Shown one piece after another: positions 14,101-26,891 of a stretch of 64,000 bases of DNA. Origin of the DNA: Odiellus spinosus (Eukaryota; Arthropoda; Arachnida; Opiliones; Phalangiidae); contig OY987228.1 in assembly GCA_963920705.1 (NCBI GenBank), positions 682,001-746,000 on the forward strand, written 5' to 3'. How positions within the stretch are numbered: position 1 is the first letter of the stretch; each line of letters opens with the position of its first letter. Made by a program: the position numbers and the translations under genes. The notes below the pieces were generated by a model that saw only the letters and a list, made by a program, of their open reading frames with translations, searched no databases and was not told where the DNA came from.

Positions 14101-15019
14101 TACTTGGAAAATTTGTATATCTATACTCTGAAAATTTGTAAATCTCTACTTGGAAAATTTGTGGATCTGTACTAGGAAAATTTGTGGATCTGTACTTGGA
14201 AATTTGTGGATCTGTACTTGGAAAATTTGTGGATCTGTACTTGGAAAATTTGTGGATCTACACTTGGTTAATTTGTGGATCTACACTTGGGGAATTTGTG
14301 GATCTATACTTGGGGAATTTGTAAATCTATACATGGAAAATTTGTAAATCTATACTTGGAAAATTTTTAAATCTATACTTGGAAAATTTGTAAATATATA
14401 CTTGTAAAATTTGTGGATCTATACTTGGAAAATTTGTGGATCTATACTTGGAAAATTTGTAAATCTGTACTTGGAAAATTTGTAAATCTATACTTGTAAA
14501 ATTTGTAAATCTATACTTGGAAAATTTGTAAATCTATACTTGGAAAATTTGTATATCTATACTCTGAAAATTTGTAAATCTCTACTTGGAAAATTTGTGG
14601 ATCTGTACTAGGAAAATTTGTGGATCTGTACTTGGAAAATTTGTGGATCTGTACTTGGAAATTTGTGGATCTGTACTTGGAAAATTTGTGGATCTGTACT
14701 TGGAAAATTTGTGGATCTACACTTGGTTAATTTGTGGATCTACACTTGGGGAATTTGTGGATCTATACTTGGGGAATTTGTAAATCTATACATGGAAAAT
14801 TTGTAAATCTATACTTGGAAAATTTGTAAATCTATACTTGGAAAATTTGTAAATATATACTTGGAAAATTTGTGGATCTATACTAGGAAAATTTGTGGAT
14901 CTATACTTGGAAAATTTGTAAATCTGTACTTGGAAAATTTGTAAATCTATACTTGGAAAATTTGTAAATCTATACTTGGAAAATTTGTAAGTCTATACTT
15001 GGAAAATTTGTATATCTAT
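11165..15019 (+). repeat. A-B-C superrepeat of 20-monomer HOR units (459/436/459 bp)
   Basis: ACTCTG markers cut this block into nine units: 459 (A), 436 (B), 459 (C), 459 (A), 436 (B), 252 (C-short), 459 (A), 436 (B) and 459 (C). A units carry a private TTTTAATT variant in the GGTTAA monomer and GTAACTATAT later. B units lack one G-type monomer near the front and carry a CTTGTAAAATT variant. C units match the standard unit. The full 459-bp unit has 20 monomers (nineteen of 23 bp, one of 22 bp) in the order 1 A-type, 8 G-type, 4 A-type, 2 G-type, 5 A-type. The A-B-C period is 1,354 bp, shortened to 1,147 bp for the second copy. Confidence 0.9.
13414..13665 (+). repeat. C-short HOR unit with an exact nine-monomer deletion
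   Basis: This unit has 11 monomers instead of 20. Monomers 1-6 of the standard unit are followed directly by monomers 16-20. Missing are monomers 7-15, including the GGTTAA, GGGGAA and ATGGAA landmarks. The loss is 207 bp, exactly nine monomers, so the 23-bp register is kept. It sits between a B unit and an A unit that are otherwise normal. Confidence 0.88.
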
Positions 15020-17224
15020 ACTCTGAAAATTTGTAAATCTCTACTTGGAAAATTTGTAAATCGATACTTGGAAAATTTGTAAATCTATACTTGGAAAATT
15101 TTTAAATCTATACTTGGAAAATTTGTAAATCTATACTTGGAAAATTTGTAAATCTATACTTGGAAAATTTGTGGATCTCTACTTGGAAAATTTGTGGATC
15201 TCTACTTGGAAAATTTGTGGATCTGTACTTGGAAAATTTGTGGATCTGTACTTGGAAAATTTGTGGATCTACACTTGGGGAATTTGTGGATCTATACTTG
15301 GGGAATTTGTAAATCTATACATGGAAAATTTATAAATTTATACTTGGAAAATTTGTAAATCTATACTTGGAAAATTTGTAAATCTATACTTTTAAAATTT
15401 GTGGATCTATACTTGGAAAATATGTGGATCTATACTTGGAAAATTTGTGGATCTATACTTGGAAAATTTGTGGATTTATACTTGGAAAATTTGTGGATCT
15501 ATACTTGGAAAATTTTTAAATATATACTTGGAAAATTTGTAAACCTATACTTGGAAAATTTGTAAATCTATACTTGGAAAATTTGTGGATCTCTACTTGG
15601 AAAATTTGTGGATCTCTACTTGGAAAATTTGTGGATCTGTACTTGGAAAATTTGTGGATCTCTACTTGGAAAATTTGTGGATCTGTACTAGGAAAATTTG
15701 TGGATCTGTACTTGGAAAATTTGTGGATCTGTACTTGGAAATTTGTGGATCTGTACTTGGAAAATTTGTGGATCTGTACTTGGAAAATTTGTGGATCTAC
15801 ACTTGGAAAATTTGTGGATCTGTACTTGGAAATTTGTGGATCTGTACTTGGAAAATTTGTGGATCTGTACTTGGAAAATTTGTGGATCTACACTTGGTTA
15901 ATTTGTGGATCTATACTTGGGGAATTTGTAAATCTATACATGGAAAATTTGTAAATCTATACTTGGAAAATTTGTAAATCTATACTTGGAAAATTTGTAA
16001 ATATATACTTGGAAAATTTTTGGATCTATACTTGGAAAATTTGTGGATCTATACTTGGAAAATTTGTAAATCTGTACTTGGAAAATTTGTAAATCTATAC
16101 TTGGAAAATTTGTAAATCTATACTTGGAAAATTTGTAAATCTATACTTGGAAAATTTGTATATCTATACTCTGAAAATTTGTAAATCTCTACTTGGAAAA
16201 TTTGTAAATCGATACTTGGAAAATTTGTAAATCTATACTTGGAAAATTTTTAAATCTATACTTGGAAAATTTGTAAATCTATACTTGGAAAATTTGTAAA
16301 TCTATACTTGGAAAATTTGTGGATCTCTACTTGGAAAATTTGTGGATCTCTACTTGGAAAATTTGTGGATCTGTACTTGGAAAATTTGTGGATCTGTACT
16401 TGGAAAATTTGTGGATCTACACTTGGGGAATTTGTGGATCTATACTTGGGGAATTTGTAAATCTATACATGGAAAATTTATAAATTTATACTTGGAAAAT
16501 TTGTAAATCTATACTTGGAAAATTTGTAAATCTATACTTTTAAAATTTGTGGATCTATACTTGGAAAATATGTGGATCTATACTTGGAAAATTTGTGGAT
16601 CTATACTTGGAAAATTTGTGGATCTCTACTTGGAAAATTTTTAAATATATACTTGGAAAATTTGTAAACCTATACTTGGAAAATTTGTAAATCTATACTT
16701 GGAAAATTTGTGGATCTCTACTTGGAAAATTTGTGGATCTCTACTTGGAAAATTTGTGGATCTGTACTTGGAAAATTTGTGGATCTCTACTTGGAAAATT
16801 TGTGGATCTGTACTAGGAAAATTTGTGGATCTGTACTTGGAAAATTTGTGGATCTGTACTTGGAAATTTGTGGATCTGTACTTGGAAAATTTGTGGATCT
16901 GTACTTGGAAAATTTGTGGATCTACACTTGGTTAATTTGTGGATCTACACTTGGGGAATTTGTGGATCTATACTTGGGGAATTTGTAAATCTATACATGG
17001 AAAATTTGTAAATCTATACTTGGAAAATTTGTAAATCTATACTTGGAAAATTTGTAAATATATACTTGGAAAATTATTGGATCTATACTTGGAAAATTTG
17101 TGGATCTATACTTGGAAAATTTGTAAATCTGTACTTGGAAAATTTGTAAATCTATACTTGGAAAATTTGTAAATCTATACTTGGAAAATTTGTAAATCTA
17201 TACTTGGAAAATTTGTATATCTAT
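15020..17224 (+). repeat. Two HOR copies of about 1.1 kb (1,148 and 1,057 bp)
   Basis: ACTCTG markers at 15,020, 16,168 and 17,225 bound two related units. Landmarks line up at offset 1,148 near the start (ATCGAT at 15,060 and 16,208) and 1,125 further on, for example the ATATAT/GTAAACC series near 15,523 and 16,648. The copies differ by whole monomers. The left one carries an added run of four monomers, one of them 22 bp, near 15,808-15,898, and lacks part of the GGTTAA landmark series there. Both share TTTTAAAATTTG (near 15,390 and 16,538) and AAAATATGTGG variants. Confidence 0.82.
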
Positions 17225-17647
17225 ACTCTGAAAATTTGTAAATCTCTACTTGGAAAATTTGTAAATCGATACTTGGAAAATTTGTAAATCTATACTTGGA
17301 AAATTTTTAAATCTATACTTGGAAAATTTGTAAATCTATACTTGGAAAATTTGTAAATCTATACTTGGAAAATTTGTGGATCTCTACTTGGAAAATTTGT
17401 GGATCTCTACTTGGAAAATTTGTGGATCTGTACTTGGAAAATTTGTGGATCTGTACTTGGAAAATTTGTGGATCTACACTTGGTTAATTTGTGGATCTAC
17501 ACTTGGGGAATTTGTGGATCTATACTTGGGGAATTTGTAAATCTATACATGGAAAATTTATAAATCTATACTTGGAAAATTTGTAAATCTATACTTGGAA
17601 AATTTGTAAATCTATACTTGGAAAATTTGTGGATCTATACTTGGAAA

Positions 17648-20028
17648 ATATGTGGATCTATACTTGGAAAATTTGTAAATCTGTACTTGGAAAATTTGTA
17701 AATCTATACTTGGAAAATTTGTAAATCTATACTTGGAAAATTTGTAAGTCTATACTTGGAAAATTTGTATATCTATACTCTGAAAATTTGTAAATCTCTA
17801 CTTGGAAAATTTGTAAATCTCTACTTGGAAAATTTGTGGATCTGTACTTGGAAAATTTGTGGATCTGTACTTGGAAATTTGTGGATCTGTACTTGGAAAA
17901 TTTGTGGATCTGTACTTGGAAAATTTGTGGATCTACACTTGGTTAATTTGTGGATCTACACTTGGGGAATTTGTGGATCTATACTTGGGGAATTTGTAAA
18001 TCTATACATGGAAAATTTGTAAATCTATACTTGGAAAATTTGTAAATCTATACTTGGAAAATTTGTAAATATATACTTGGAAAATTTGTGGATCTATACT
18101 TGGAAAATTTGTGGATCTATACTTGGAAAATTTGTAAATCTGTACTTGGAAAATTTGTAAATCTATACTTGGAAAATTTGTAAATCTATACTTGGAAAAT
18201 TTGTTAATCTATACTTGGAAAATTTGTAAATCTATACTTGGAAAATTTGTATATCTATACTCTAAAAATTTGTAAATCTCTACTTGGAAAATTTGTAAAT
18301 CGATACTTGGAAAATTTGTTAATCTATACTTGGAAAATTTTTAAATCTATACTTGGAAAATTTGTAAACCTATTCTTGGAAAATTTGTAAATCTATACTT
18401 GGAAAATTTGTGGATCTCTACTTGGAAAATTTGTGGATCTCTACTTGGAAAATTTGTGGATCTGTACTTGGAAAATTTGTGGATCTCTACTTGGAAAATT
18501 TGTGGATCTGTACTAGGAAAATTTGTGGATCTGTACTTGGAAAATTTGTGGATCTGTACTTGGAAATTTGTGGATCTGTACTTGGAAAATTTGTGGATCT
18601 GTACTTGGAAAATTTGTGGATCTACACTTGGTTAATTTGTGGATCTACACTTGGGGAATTTGTGGATCTATATTTGGGGAATTTGTAAATCTATACATGG
18701 AAAATTTGTAAATCTATACTTGGAAAATTTGTAAATCTATACTTGGAAAATTTGTAAATATATACTTGGAAAATTATTGGATCTATACTTGGAAAATTTG
18801 TGGATCTATACTTGGAAAATTTGTAAATCTGTACTTGGAAAATTTGTAAATCTATACTTGGAAAATTTGTAAATCTATACTTGGAAAATTTTTGGATCTC
18901 TACTTGGAAAATCTGTGGATCTCTACTTGGAAAATTTGTAGATCTGTACTTGGAAAATTTTGGATCTGTACTTGGAAAATTTGTAAATATATACTTGGAA
19001 AATTTGTAAATCTATACTTGGAAAATTTGTGGATCTCTACCTGGAAAATTTGTGGATCTGTACTTGTAAAATTTGTGGATCTCTACTTGGAAAATTTGTG
19101 GATCTCTACTTGGAAAATTTGTGGATCTGTACTTGGAAAATTTGTGGATCTACACTTTGTTAATTTGTGGATCTACACTTGGGGAATTTGTGGATCTATA
19201 CTTCGGGAATTTGTAAATCTATACATGGAAAATTTGTAAATCTATACTTGGAAAATTTGTAAATCTATACTCTGAAAATTTGTAAATCTCTACTTGGAAA
19301 ATTTGTAAATCGATACTTGGAAAATTTGTTAATCTATACTTGGAAAATGTTTAAATCTATACTTGGAAAATTTGTAAACCTATACTTGGAAAATTTGTAA
19401 ATCTATACTTGGAAAATTTGTGGATCTCTACTTGGAAAATTTGTGGATCTCTACTTGGAAAATTTGTGGATCTGTACTTGGAAAATTTGTGGATCTGTAC
19501 TTGGAAAATTTGTGGATCTGTACTTGGAAATTTGTGGATCTGTACTTGGAAAATTTTTGGATCTGTACTTGGAAAATTTGTGGATCTACACTTGGTTAAT
19601 TTGTGGATCTACACTTGGGGAATTTGTGGATCTATACTTCGGGAATTTGTAAATCTATACATGGAAAATTTGTAAATCTATACTTGGAAAATTTGTAAAT
19701 CTATACTTGGAAAATTTGTAAATATATACTTGGAAAATTTGTGGATCTATACTTGGAAAATTTGTGGATCTACACTTGGAAAATTTGTAAATCTGTACTT
19801 GGAAAATTTGTAAATCTATACTTGGAAAATTTGTAAATCTATACTTGGAAAATTTGTAAATCTATACTTGGAAAATTTGTATATCTATACTCTGAAAATT
19901 TGTAAATCTCTACTTGGAAAATTTGTAAATCGATACTTGGAAAATTTGTAAATCTACACTTGGAAAATTTGTGGATCTCTACCTGGAAAATTTGTGGATC
20001 TGTACTTGGAAAATTTGTGGTTCTACAC
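17648..20028 (+). repeat. Long-range duplicated block, right copy (partner near 4,008-6,365)
   Basis: This is the partner of the block near 4,008-6,365, at offset 13,640 (13,663 after about 6,060/19,700). It differs by an added A-type monomer near 19,681 and by scattered substitutions such as GTTAATC at 18,203 and AAAATGTTT near 19,346. Its right half takes part in a local tandem duplication (about 18,561-21,797). This copy was therefore placed, or began to be homogenised, before that local duplication arose, or was converted afterwards. Confidence 0.8.
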
Positions 20029-21797
20029 TTGGAAAATTTGTGGATCTGTACTTGGAAAATTTGTGGATCTATACTTCGGGAATTTGTAAATCTATACATG
20101 GAAAATTTGTAAATCTACACTTGGAAAATTTGTAAATATATACTTGGAAAATTTGTGGATCTATACTTGGAAAATTTGTGGATCTACACTTGGAAATTTG
20201 TGGATCTGTACTTGGAAAATTTGTGGATCTGTACTTGGAAAATTTGTGGATCTACACTTGGTTAATTTGTGGATCTACACTTGGGGAATTTGTGGATCTA
20301 TATTTGGGGAATTTGTAAATCTATACATGGAAAATTTGTAAATCTATACTTGGAAAATTTGTAAATCTATACTTGGAAAATTTGTAAATATATACTTGGA
20401 AAATTATTGGATCTATACTTGGAAAATTTGTGGATCTATACTTGGAAAATTTGTAAATCTGTACTTGGAAAATTTGTAAATCTATACTTGGAAAATTTGT
20501 AAATCTATACTTGGAAAATTTTTGGATCTCTACTTGGAAAATCTGTGGATCTCTACTTGGAAAATTTGTAGATCTGTACTTGGAAAATTTTGGATCTGTA
20601 CTTGGAAAATTTGTAAATATATACTTGGAAAATTTGTAAATCTATACTTGGAAAATTTGTGGATCTCTACCTGGAAAATTTGTGGATCTGTACTTGTAAA
20701 ATTTGTGGATCTCTACTTGGAAAATTTGTGGATCTCTACTTGGAAAATTTGTGGATCTGTACTTGGAAAATTTGTGGATCTACACTTTGTTAATTTGTGG
20801 ATCTACACTTGGGGAATTTGTGGATCTATACTTCGGGAATTTGTAAATCTATACATGGAAAATTTGTAAATCTATACTCTGAAAATTTGTAAATCTCTAC
20901 TTGGAAAATTTGTAAATCGATACTTGGAAAATTTGTTAATCTATACTTGGAAAATGTTTAAATCTATACTTGGAAAATTTGTAAACCTATACTTGGAAAA
21001 TTTGTAAATCTATACTTGGAAAATTTGTGGATCTCTACTTGGAAAATTTGTGGATCTCTACTTGGAAAATTTGTGGATCTGTACTTGGAAAATTTGTGGA
21101 TCTGTACTTGGAAAATTTGTGGATCTGTACTTGGAAATTTGTGGATCTGTACTTGGAAAATTTTTGGATCTGTACTTGGAAAATTTGTGGATCTACACTT
21201 GGTTAATTTGTGGATCTACACTTGGGGAATTTGTGGATCTATACTTCGGGAATTTGTAAATCTATACATGGAAAATTTGTAAATCTATACTTGGAAAATT
21301 TGTAAATCTATACTTGGAAAATTTGTAAATATATACTTGGAAAATTTGTGGATCTATACTTGGAAAATTTGTGGATCTACACTTGGAAAATTTGTAAATC
21401 TGTACTTGGAAAATTTGTAAATCTATACTTGGAAAATTTGTAAATCTATACTTGGAAAATTTGTAAATCTATACTTGGAAAATTTGTATATCTATACTCT
21501 GAAAATTTGTAAATCTCTACTTGGAAAATTTGTAAATCGATACTTGGAAAATTTGTAAATCTACACTTGGAAAATTTGTGGATCTCTACCTGGAAAATTT
21601 GTGGATCTGTACTTGGAAAATTTGTGGTTCTACACTTGGAAAATTTGTGGATCTGTACTTGGAAAATTTGTGGATCTATACTTCGGGAATTTGTAAATCT
21701 ATACATGGAAAATTTGTAAATCTACACTTGGAAAATTTGTAAATATATACTTGGAAAATTTGTGGATCTATACTTGGAAAATTTGTGGATCTACACT
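18561..21797 (+). repeat. Tandem duplication with period 1,630 then 1,607 bp
   Basis: The unit 18,561-20,190 is repeated as 20,191 to about 21,797. The junction can be read: at 20,190 a CTACACTTGG sequence runs straight into the 22-bp GGAAATTTG monomer that starts the copied unit at 18,561. The offset is 1,630 bp up to about 20,868. There the second copy has lost one A-type monomer (around 20,865-20,876 against 19,240-19,269), and the offset becomes 1,607. Private variants such as CTTGTAAAATT (19,065/20,695), AAAATGTTT (19,346/20,953) and GTGGTTCTAC (about 20,018/21,625) confirm the alignment. Confidence 0.88.
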
Positions 21798-21799
21798 TG

Positions 21800-23270
21800 G
21801 AAAATTTGTAAATCTGTACTTTAAAAATTTGTAAATCTCTACTTGGAAAATTTGTAAATCGATACTTGGAAAATTGGTAAATCTATACTTGGAAAATTTT
21901 TAAATCTATACTTGGAAAATTTGTAAATCTATACTTGGAAAATCTGTAAATCTATTCTTGGAAAATTTGTGGATCTCTACTTGGAAAATTTGTGGATCTC
22001 TACTTGGAAAATTTGTGGATCTGTACTTGGAAAATTTGTGGATCTGTACTTGAAAAATTTGTGGATCTACACTTGGTTAATTTGTGGATCTACACTTGGG
22101 GAATTTGTGGATCTATACTTGGGGAATTTGTAAATCTATACATGTAAAATTTGTAAATCTATACTTGGAAAATTTGTAAATCTATACTTGGAAAAATTGT
22201 AAATCTATACTTGGAAAATTTGTGGATCTATACTTGGAAAATATGTGGATCTATTCTTGGAAAATTTGTGGATCTATACTTGGAAAATTTGTGGATCTAT
22301 ACTTGGAAAATTTGTGGATCTCTACTTGGAAAATCTGTGGATCTCTACTTGGAAAATTTGTAGATCTGTACTTGGAAAATTTTGGATCTGTACTTCTAAA
22401 ATTTGTAAATCTATATTTGGAAAATTTGTAAATCTATACTCGGAAAATTTGTGGATCTGTACTTGGAAAATTTGTGGATCTGTACTTGGAAAATTTGTGG
22501 ATCTACACTTGGTTAATTTGTGGATCTACACTTGGGGAATTTGTGGATCTATACTTGGAGAATTTGTAAATCTATACATGGAAAATTTGTAAATCTATAC
22601 TTGGAAAATTTTTAAATCTATACTTGGAAAATTTGTAAATATATACTTGGAAAATTTGTGGATCTATACTTGGAAAATTTGTAAATCTATACTTGGAAAA
22701 TTTGTGGATCTCTACCTGGAAAATTTGTGGATTTGTACTTGGAAAATTAGTGGATCTCTACTTGGAAAATTTGTGGATCTCTACTTGGAAAATTTGTGCA
22801 TCTCTACTTGGAAAATTTGTATATCTATACTTGGAAAATTTGTAAATCTATACTTGGAAAATTTGTAAATCTATACTTGGAAAATTTGTAAATCTATACT
22901 TGGAAAATTTGTGGATCTCTACTTGGAAAATTTGTGGATCTCTACTTGGAAAATTTGTGGATCTGTACTTGGAAAATTTGTGCATCTCTACTTGGAAAAT
23001 TTGTAAATCTATACTTGGAAAATTTGTAAATCTATACTTGGAAAATTTGTAAATCTATACTTGGAAAATTTGTAAATCTATACTTGGAAAATTTGTGGAT
23101 CTCTCCTTGGAAAATTTGTGGATCTGTACTTGGAAAATTTGTGCATCTCTACTTGGAAAATTTGTAAATCTAAACTTGGAAAATTTGTAAATCTATATAT
23201 GGAAAATTTGTAAATCTATACTTGGAAAATTTGAGGATCTGTTCCTGGAAAATTTGTGGATCTGTACTTG
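21800..23270 (+). repeat. Divergent subblock without the ACTCTG marker
   Basis: This stretch has no ACTCTG monomer. The part from 21,954 to about 22,435 matches 1,309 to about 1,790 at offset 20,645, sharing ATTC after AAAATCTGTAAATC, the GGAAAAATTGTAAATC monomer (1,543/22,188) and CTTCTAAAATT (1,748/22,393). The remainder carries GTGCATCTCT monomers (near 22,797, 22,980 and 23,137) that are sparse elsewhere in domain I. It is still fully satellite sequence. Confidence 0.75.
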
Positions 23271-24850
23271 GAAAATTTGTGGATCTGTACTTGGAAATTT
23301 GTGGATCTGTACTTGGAAAATTTGTGGATCTGTACTTGGAAAATTTGTGCATCTCTACTTGGAAAATTTGTAAATCTATACTTGGAAAATTTGTAAATCT
23401 ATACTTGGAAAATTTGTAAATCTATACTTGGAAAATTTGTAAATCTATACTTGGAAAATTTGTGGATCTCTACTTGGAAAATTTGTGGATCTGTACTTGG
23501 AAAATTTGTGCATCTCTACTTGGAAAATTTGTAAATCTAAACTTGGAAAATTTGTAAATCTATATATGGAAAATTTGTAAATCTATACTTGGAAAATTTG
23601 TAAATCTATACTTGGAAAATTTGTGGATCTCTACTTGGAAAATTTTTGGATCTCTACTTGGAAAATTTTTGGATCTGTACTTGGAAAATTTGTGGATCTC
23701 TACTTGGAAAATTTGTGGATCTGTACTAGGAAAATTTGTGGATCTGTACTTGGAAAATTTGTGGATCTGTACTTGGAAATTTGTGGATCTGTACTTGGAA
23801 AATTTGTGGATCTGTACTTGGAAAATTTGTGGATCTACACTTGGTTAATTTGTGGATCTACACTTGGGGAATTTGTGGATCTATACTTGGGGAATTTGTA
23901 AATCTATACATGGAAAATTTGTAAATCTATACTTGGAAAATTTTTAAATCTATACTTGGAAAATTTGTAAATATATACTTGGAAAATTTGGGGATCTATA
24001 CTTGGAAAATTTGTGGATCCATACTTGGAAAATTTGTAAATCTGTACTTGGAAAATTTGTAAATCTATACTTGGAAAATTTGTAAATCTATACTTGGAAA
24101 ATTTGTAAATCTATACTTGGAAAATTTGTATATCTATACTCTGAAAATTTGTAAATCTCTACTTGGAAAATTTGTGGATCTGTACTAGGAAAATTTGTGG
24201 ATCTGTACTTGGAAAATTTGTGGATCTGTACTTGGAAATTTGTGGATCTGTACTTGGAAAATTTGTGGATCTGTACTTGGAAAATTTGTGGATCTGTACT
24301 TGGAAAATTTGTGGATCTGTACTTGGAAATTTGTGGATCTGTACTTGGAAAATTTGTGGATCTGTACTTGGAAAATTTGTGCATCTCTACTTGGAAAATT
24401 TGTAAATCTATACTTGGAAAATTTGTAAATCTATACTTGGAAAATTTGTAAATCTATACTTGGAAAATTTGTAAATCTATACTTGGAAAATTTGTGGATC
24501 TCTACTTGGAAAATTTGTGGATCTGTACTTGGAAAATTTGTGCATCTCTACTTGGAAAATTTGTAAATCTAAACTTGGAAAATTTGTAAATCTATATATG
24601 GAAAATTTGTAAATCTATACTTGGAAAATTTGTAAATCTATACTTGGAAAATTTGTGGATCTCTACTTGGAAAATTTGTGGATCTCTACTTGGAAAATTT
24701 TTGGATCTGTACTTGGAAAATTTGTGGATCTCTACTTGGAAAATTTGTGGATCTGTACTAGGAAAATTTGTGGATCTGTACTTGGAAAATTTGTGGATCT
24801 GTACTTGGAAATTTGTGGATCTGTACTTGGAAAATTTGTGGATCTACACT
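23270..24850 (+). repeat. Tandem duplication with period 1,032 bp
   Basis: Offset 1,032 bp aligns GTGCATCTCT (near 23,347 and 24,379), a TCTAAAC/TATATATGG series (near 23,535 and 24,567) and the G-type runs starting near 23,623 and 24,655. A multiple of 23 would be 1,035; the 3-bp shortfall matches three 22-bp monomers inside the period. The second copy ends near 24,850, where the GGTTAA monomer of the first copy is missing and a GGGGAA monomer follows directly. Confidence 0.78.
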
Positions 24851-25123
24851 TGGGGAATTTGTGGATCTATACTTGGGGAATTTGTAAATCTATACATGGA
24901 AAATTTGTAAATCTATACTTGGAAAATTTTTAAATCTATACTTGGAAAATTTGTAAATATATACTTGGAAAATTTGTGGATCTATACTTGGAAAATTTGT
25001 GGATCTATACTTGGAAAATTTGTAAATCTGTACTTGGAAAATTTGTAAATCTATACTTGGAAAATTTGTAAATCTATACTTGGAAAATTTGTAAATCTAT
25101 ACTTGGAAAATTTGTATATCTAT

Positions 25124-26455
25124 ACTCTGAAAATTTGTAAATCTCTACTTGGAAAATTTGTGGATCTGTACTAGGAAAATTTGTGGATCTGTACTTGGAA
25201 ATTTGTGGATCTGTACTTGGAAAATTTGTGGATCTGTACTTGGAAAATTTGTGGATCTACACTTGGTTAATTTGTGGATCTACACTTGGGGAATTTGTGG
25301 ATCTATACTTGGGGAATTTGTAAATCTATACATGGAAAATTTGTAAATCTATACTTGGAAAATTTTTAAATCTATACTTGGAAAATTTGTAAATATATAC
25401 TTGTAAAATTTGTGGATCTATACTTGGAAAATTTGCGGATCTATACTTGGAAAATTTGTAAATCTGTACTTGGAAAATTTGTAAATCTATACTTGTAAAA
25501 TTTGTAAATCAATACTTGGAAAATTTGTAAATCTATACTTGGAAAATTTGTATATCTATACTCTGAAAATTTGTAAATCTCTACTTGGAAAATTTGTGGA
25601 TCTGTACTAGGAAAATTTGTGGATCTGTACTTGGAAAATTTGTGGATCTGTACTTGGAAATTTGTGGACCTGTACTTGGAAAATTTGTGGATCTGTACTT
25701 GGAAAATTTGTGGATCTACACTTGGTTAATTTGTGGATCTACACTTGGGGAATTTGTGGATCTATACTTGGGGAATTTGTAAATCTATACATGGAAAATT
25801 TGTAAATCTATACTTGGAAAATTTGTAAATCTATACTTGGAAAATTTGTAAATATATACTTGGAAAATTTGTGGATCTATACTAGGAAAATTTGTGGATC
25901 TATACTTGGAAAATTTGTAAATCTGTACTTGGAAAATTTGTAAATCTATACTTGGAAAATTTGTAAATCTATACTTGGAAAATTTGTAAGTCTATACTTG
26001 GAAAATTTGTATATCTATACTCTGAAAATTTGTAAATCTCTACTTGGAAAATTTGTGGATCTGTACTAGGAAAATTTGTGGATCTGTACTTGGAAAATTT
26101 GTGGATCTGTACTAGGAAAATTTGTGGATCTACACTTGGTTAATTTGTGGATCTACACTTGGGGAATTTGTGGATCTATACTTGGGGAATTTGTAAATCT
26201 ATACATGGAAAATTTGTAAATCTATACTTGGAAAATTTGTAAATCTATACTTGGAAAATTTGTAAATATACACTTGGAAAATTTGTGGATCTATACTTGG
26301 AAAATTTGTGGATCTATACTTGGAAAATTTGTAAATCTGTACTTGGAAAATTTGTAAATCTATACTTGGAAAATTTGTAAATCTATACTTGGAAAATTTG
26401 TAAATCTATACTTGGAAAATTTGTAAATCTATACTTGGAAAATTTGTATATCTAT
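25124..26455 (+). repeat. B-C HOR units (436, 459, 437 bp) displaced from the 11-15 kb array
   Basis: ACTCTG markers at 25,124, 25,560, 26,019 and 26,456. The first two units match B (14,125) and C (14,561) of the A-B-C array at offset 10,999 bp, including the B-type loss of one G-type monomer and the GTAAGTC monomer (14,987/25,986). Private substitutions such as TTGCGGATC near 25,434 and GTGGACCTG near 25,665 mark this copy. The last unit instead matches 7,375-7,811, so the block is a mosaic of two sources. Confidence 0.8.
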
Positions 26456-26891
26456 ACTCTGAAAATTTGTAAATCTCTACTTGGAAAATTTGTAAATCGA
26501 TACTTGGAAAATTTGTTAATCTATACTTGGAAAATTTTTAAATCTATACTTGGAAAATTTGTAAACCTATACTTGGAAAATTTGTAAATCTATACTTGGA
26601 AAATTTGTGGATCTCTACTTGGAAAATTTGTGGATCTCTACTTGGAAAATTTGTGGATCTGTACTTGGAAAATTTGTGGATCTGTACTTGGAAAATTTGT
26701 GGATCTACACTTGGTTAATTTGTGGATCTACACTTGGGGAATTTGTGGATCTATATTTGGGGAATTAGTAAATCTATACATGGAAAATTTATAAATCTAT
26801 ACTTGGAAAATTTGTAAATCTATACATGGAAAATTTGTAAATCTATACTTGGAAAATTTGTAATCTATACTTGGAAAATTTGTATATCTAT

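Noticed and set aside
19839..20099. Minus-strand open frames (for example 86 codons here and again at 21,446-21,706) as antisense genes
   Set aside because: They encode the reverse-complement reading of the same satellite (IFQVQIHKFSKYRSTNFPS cycle), and this pair simply reflects the 1,607-bp tandem duplication.
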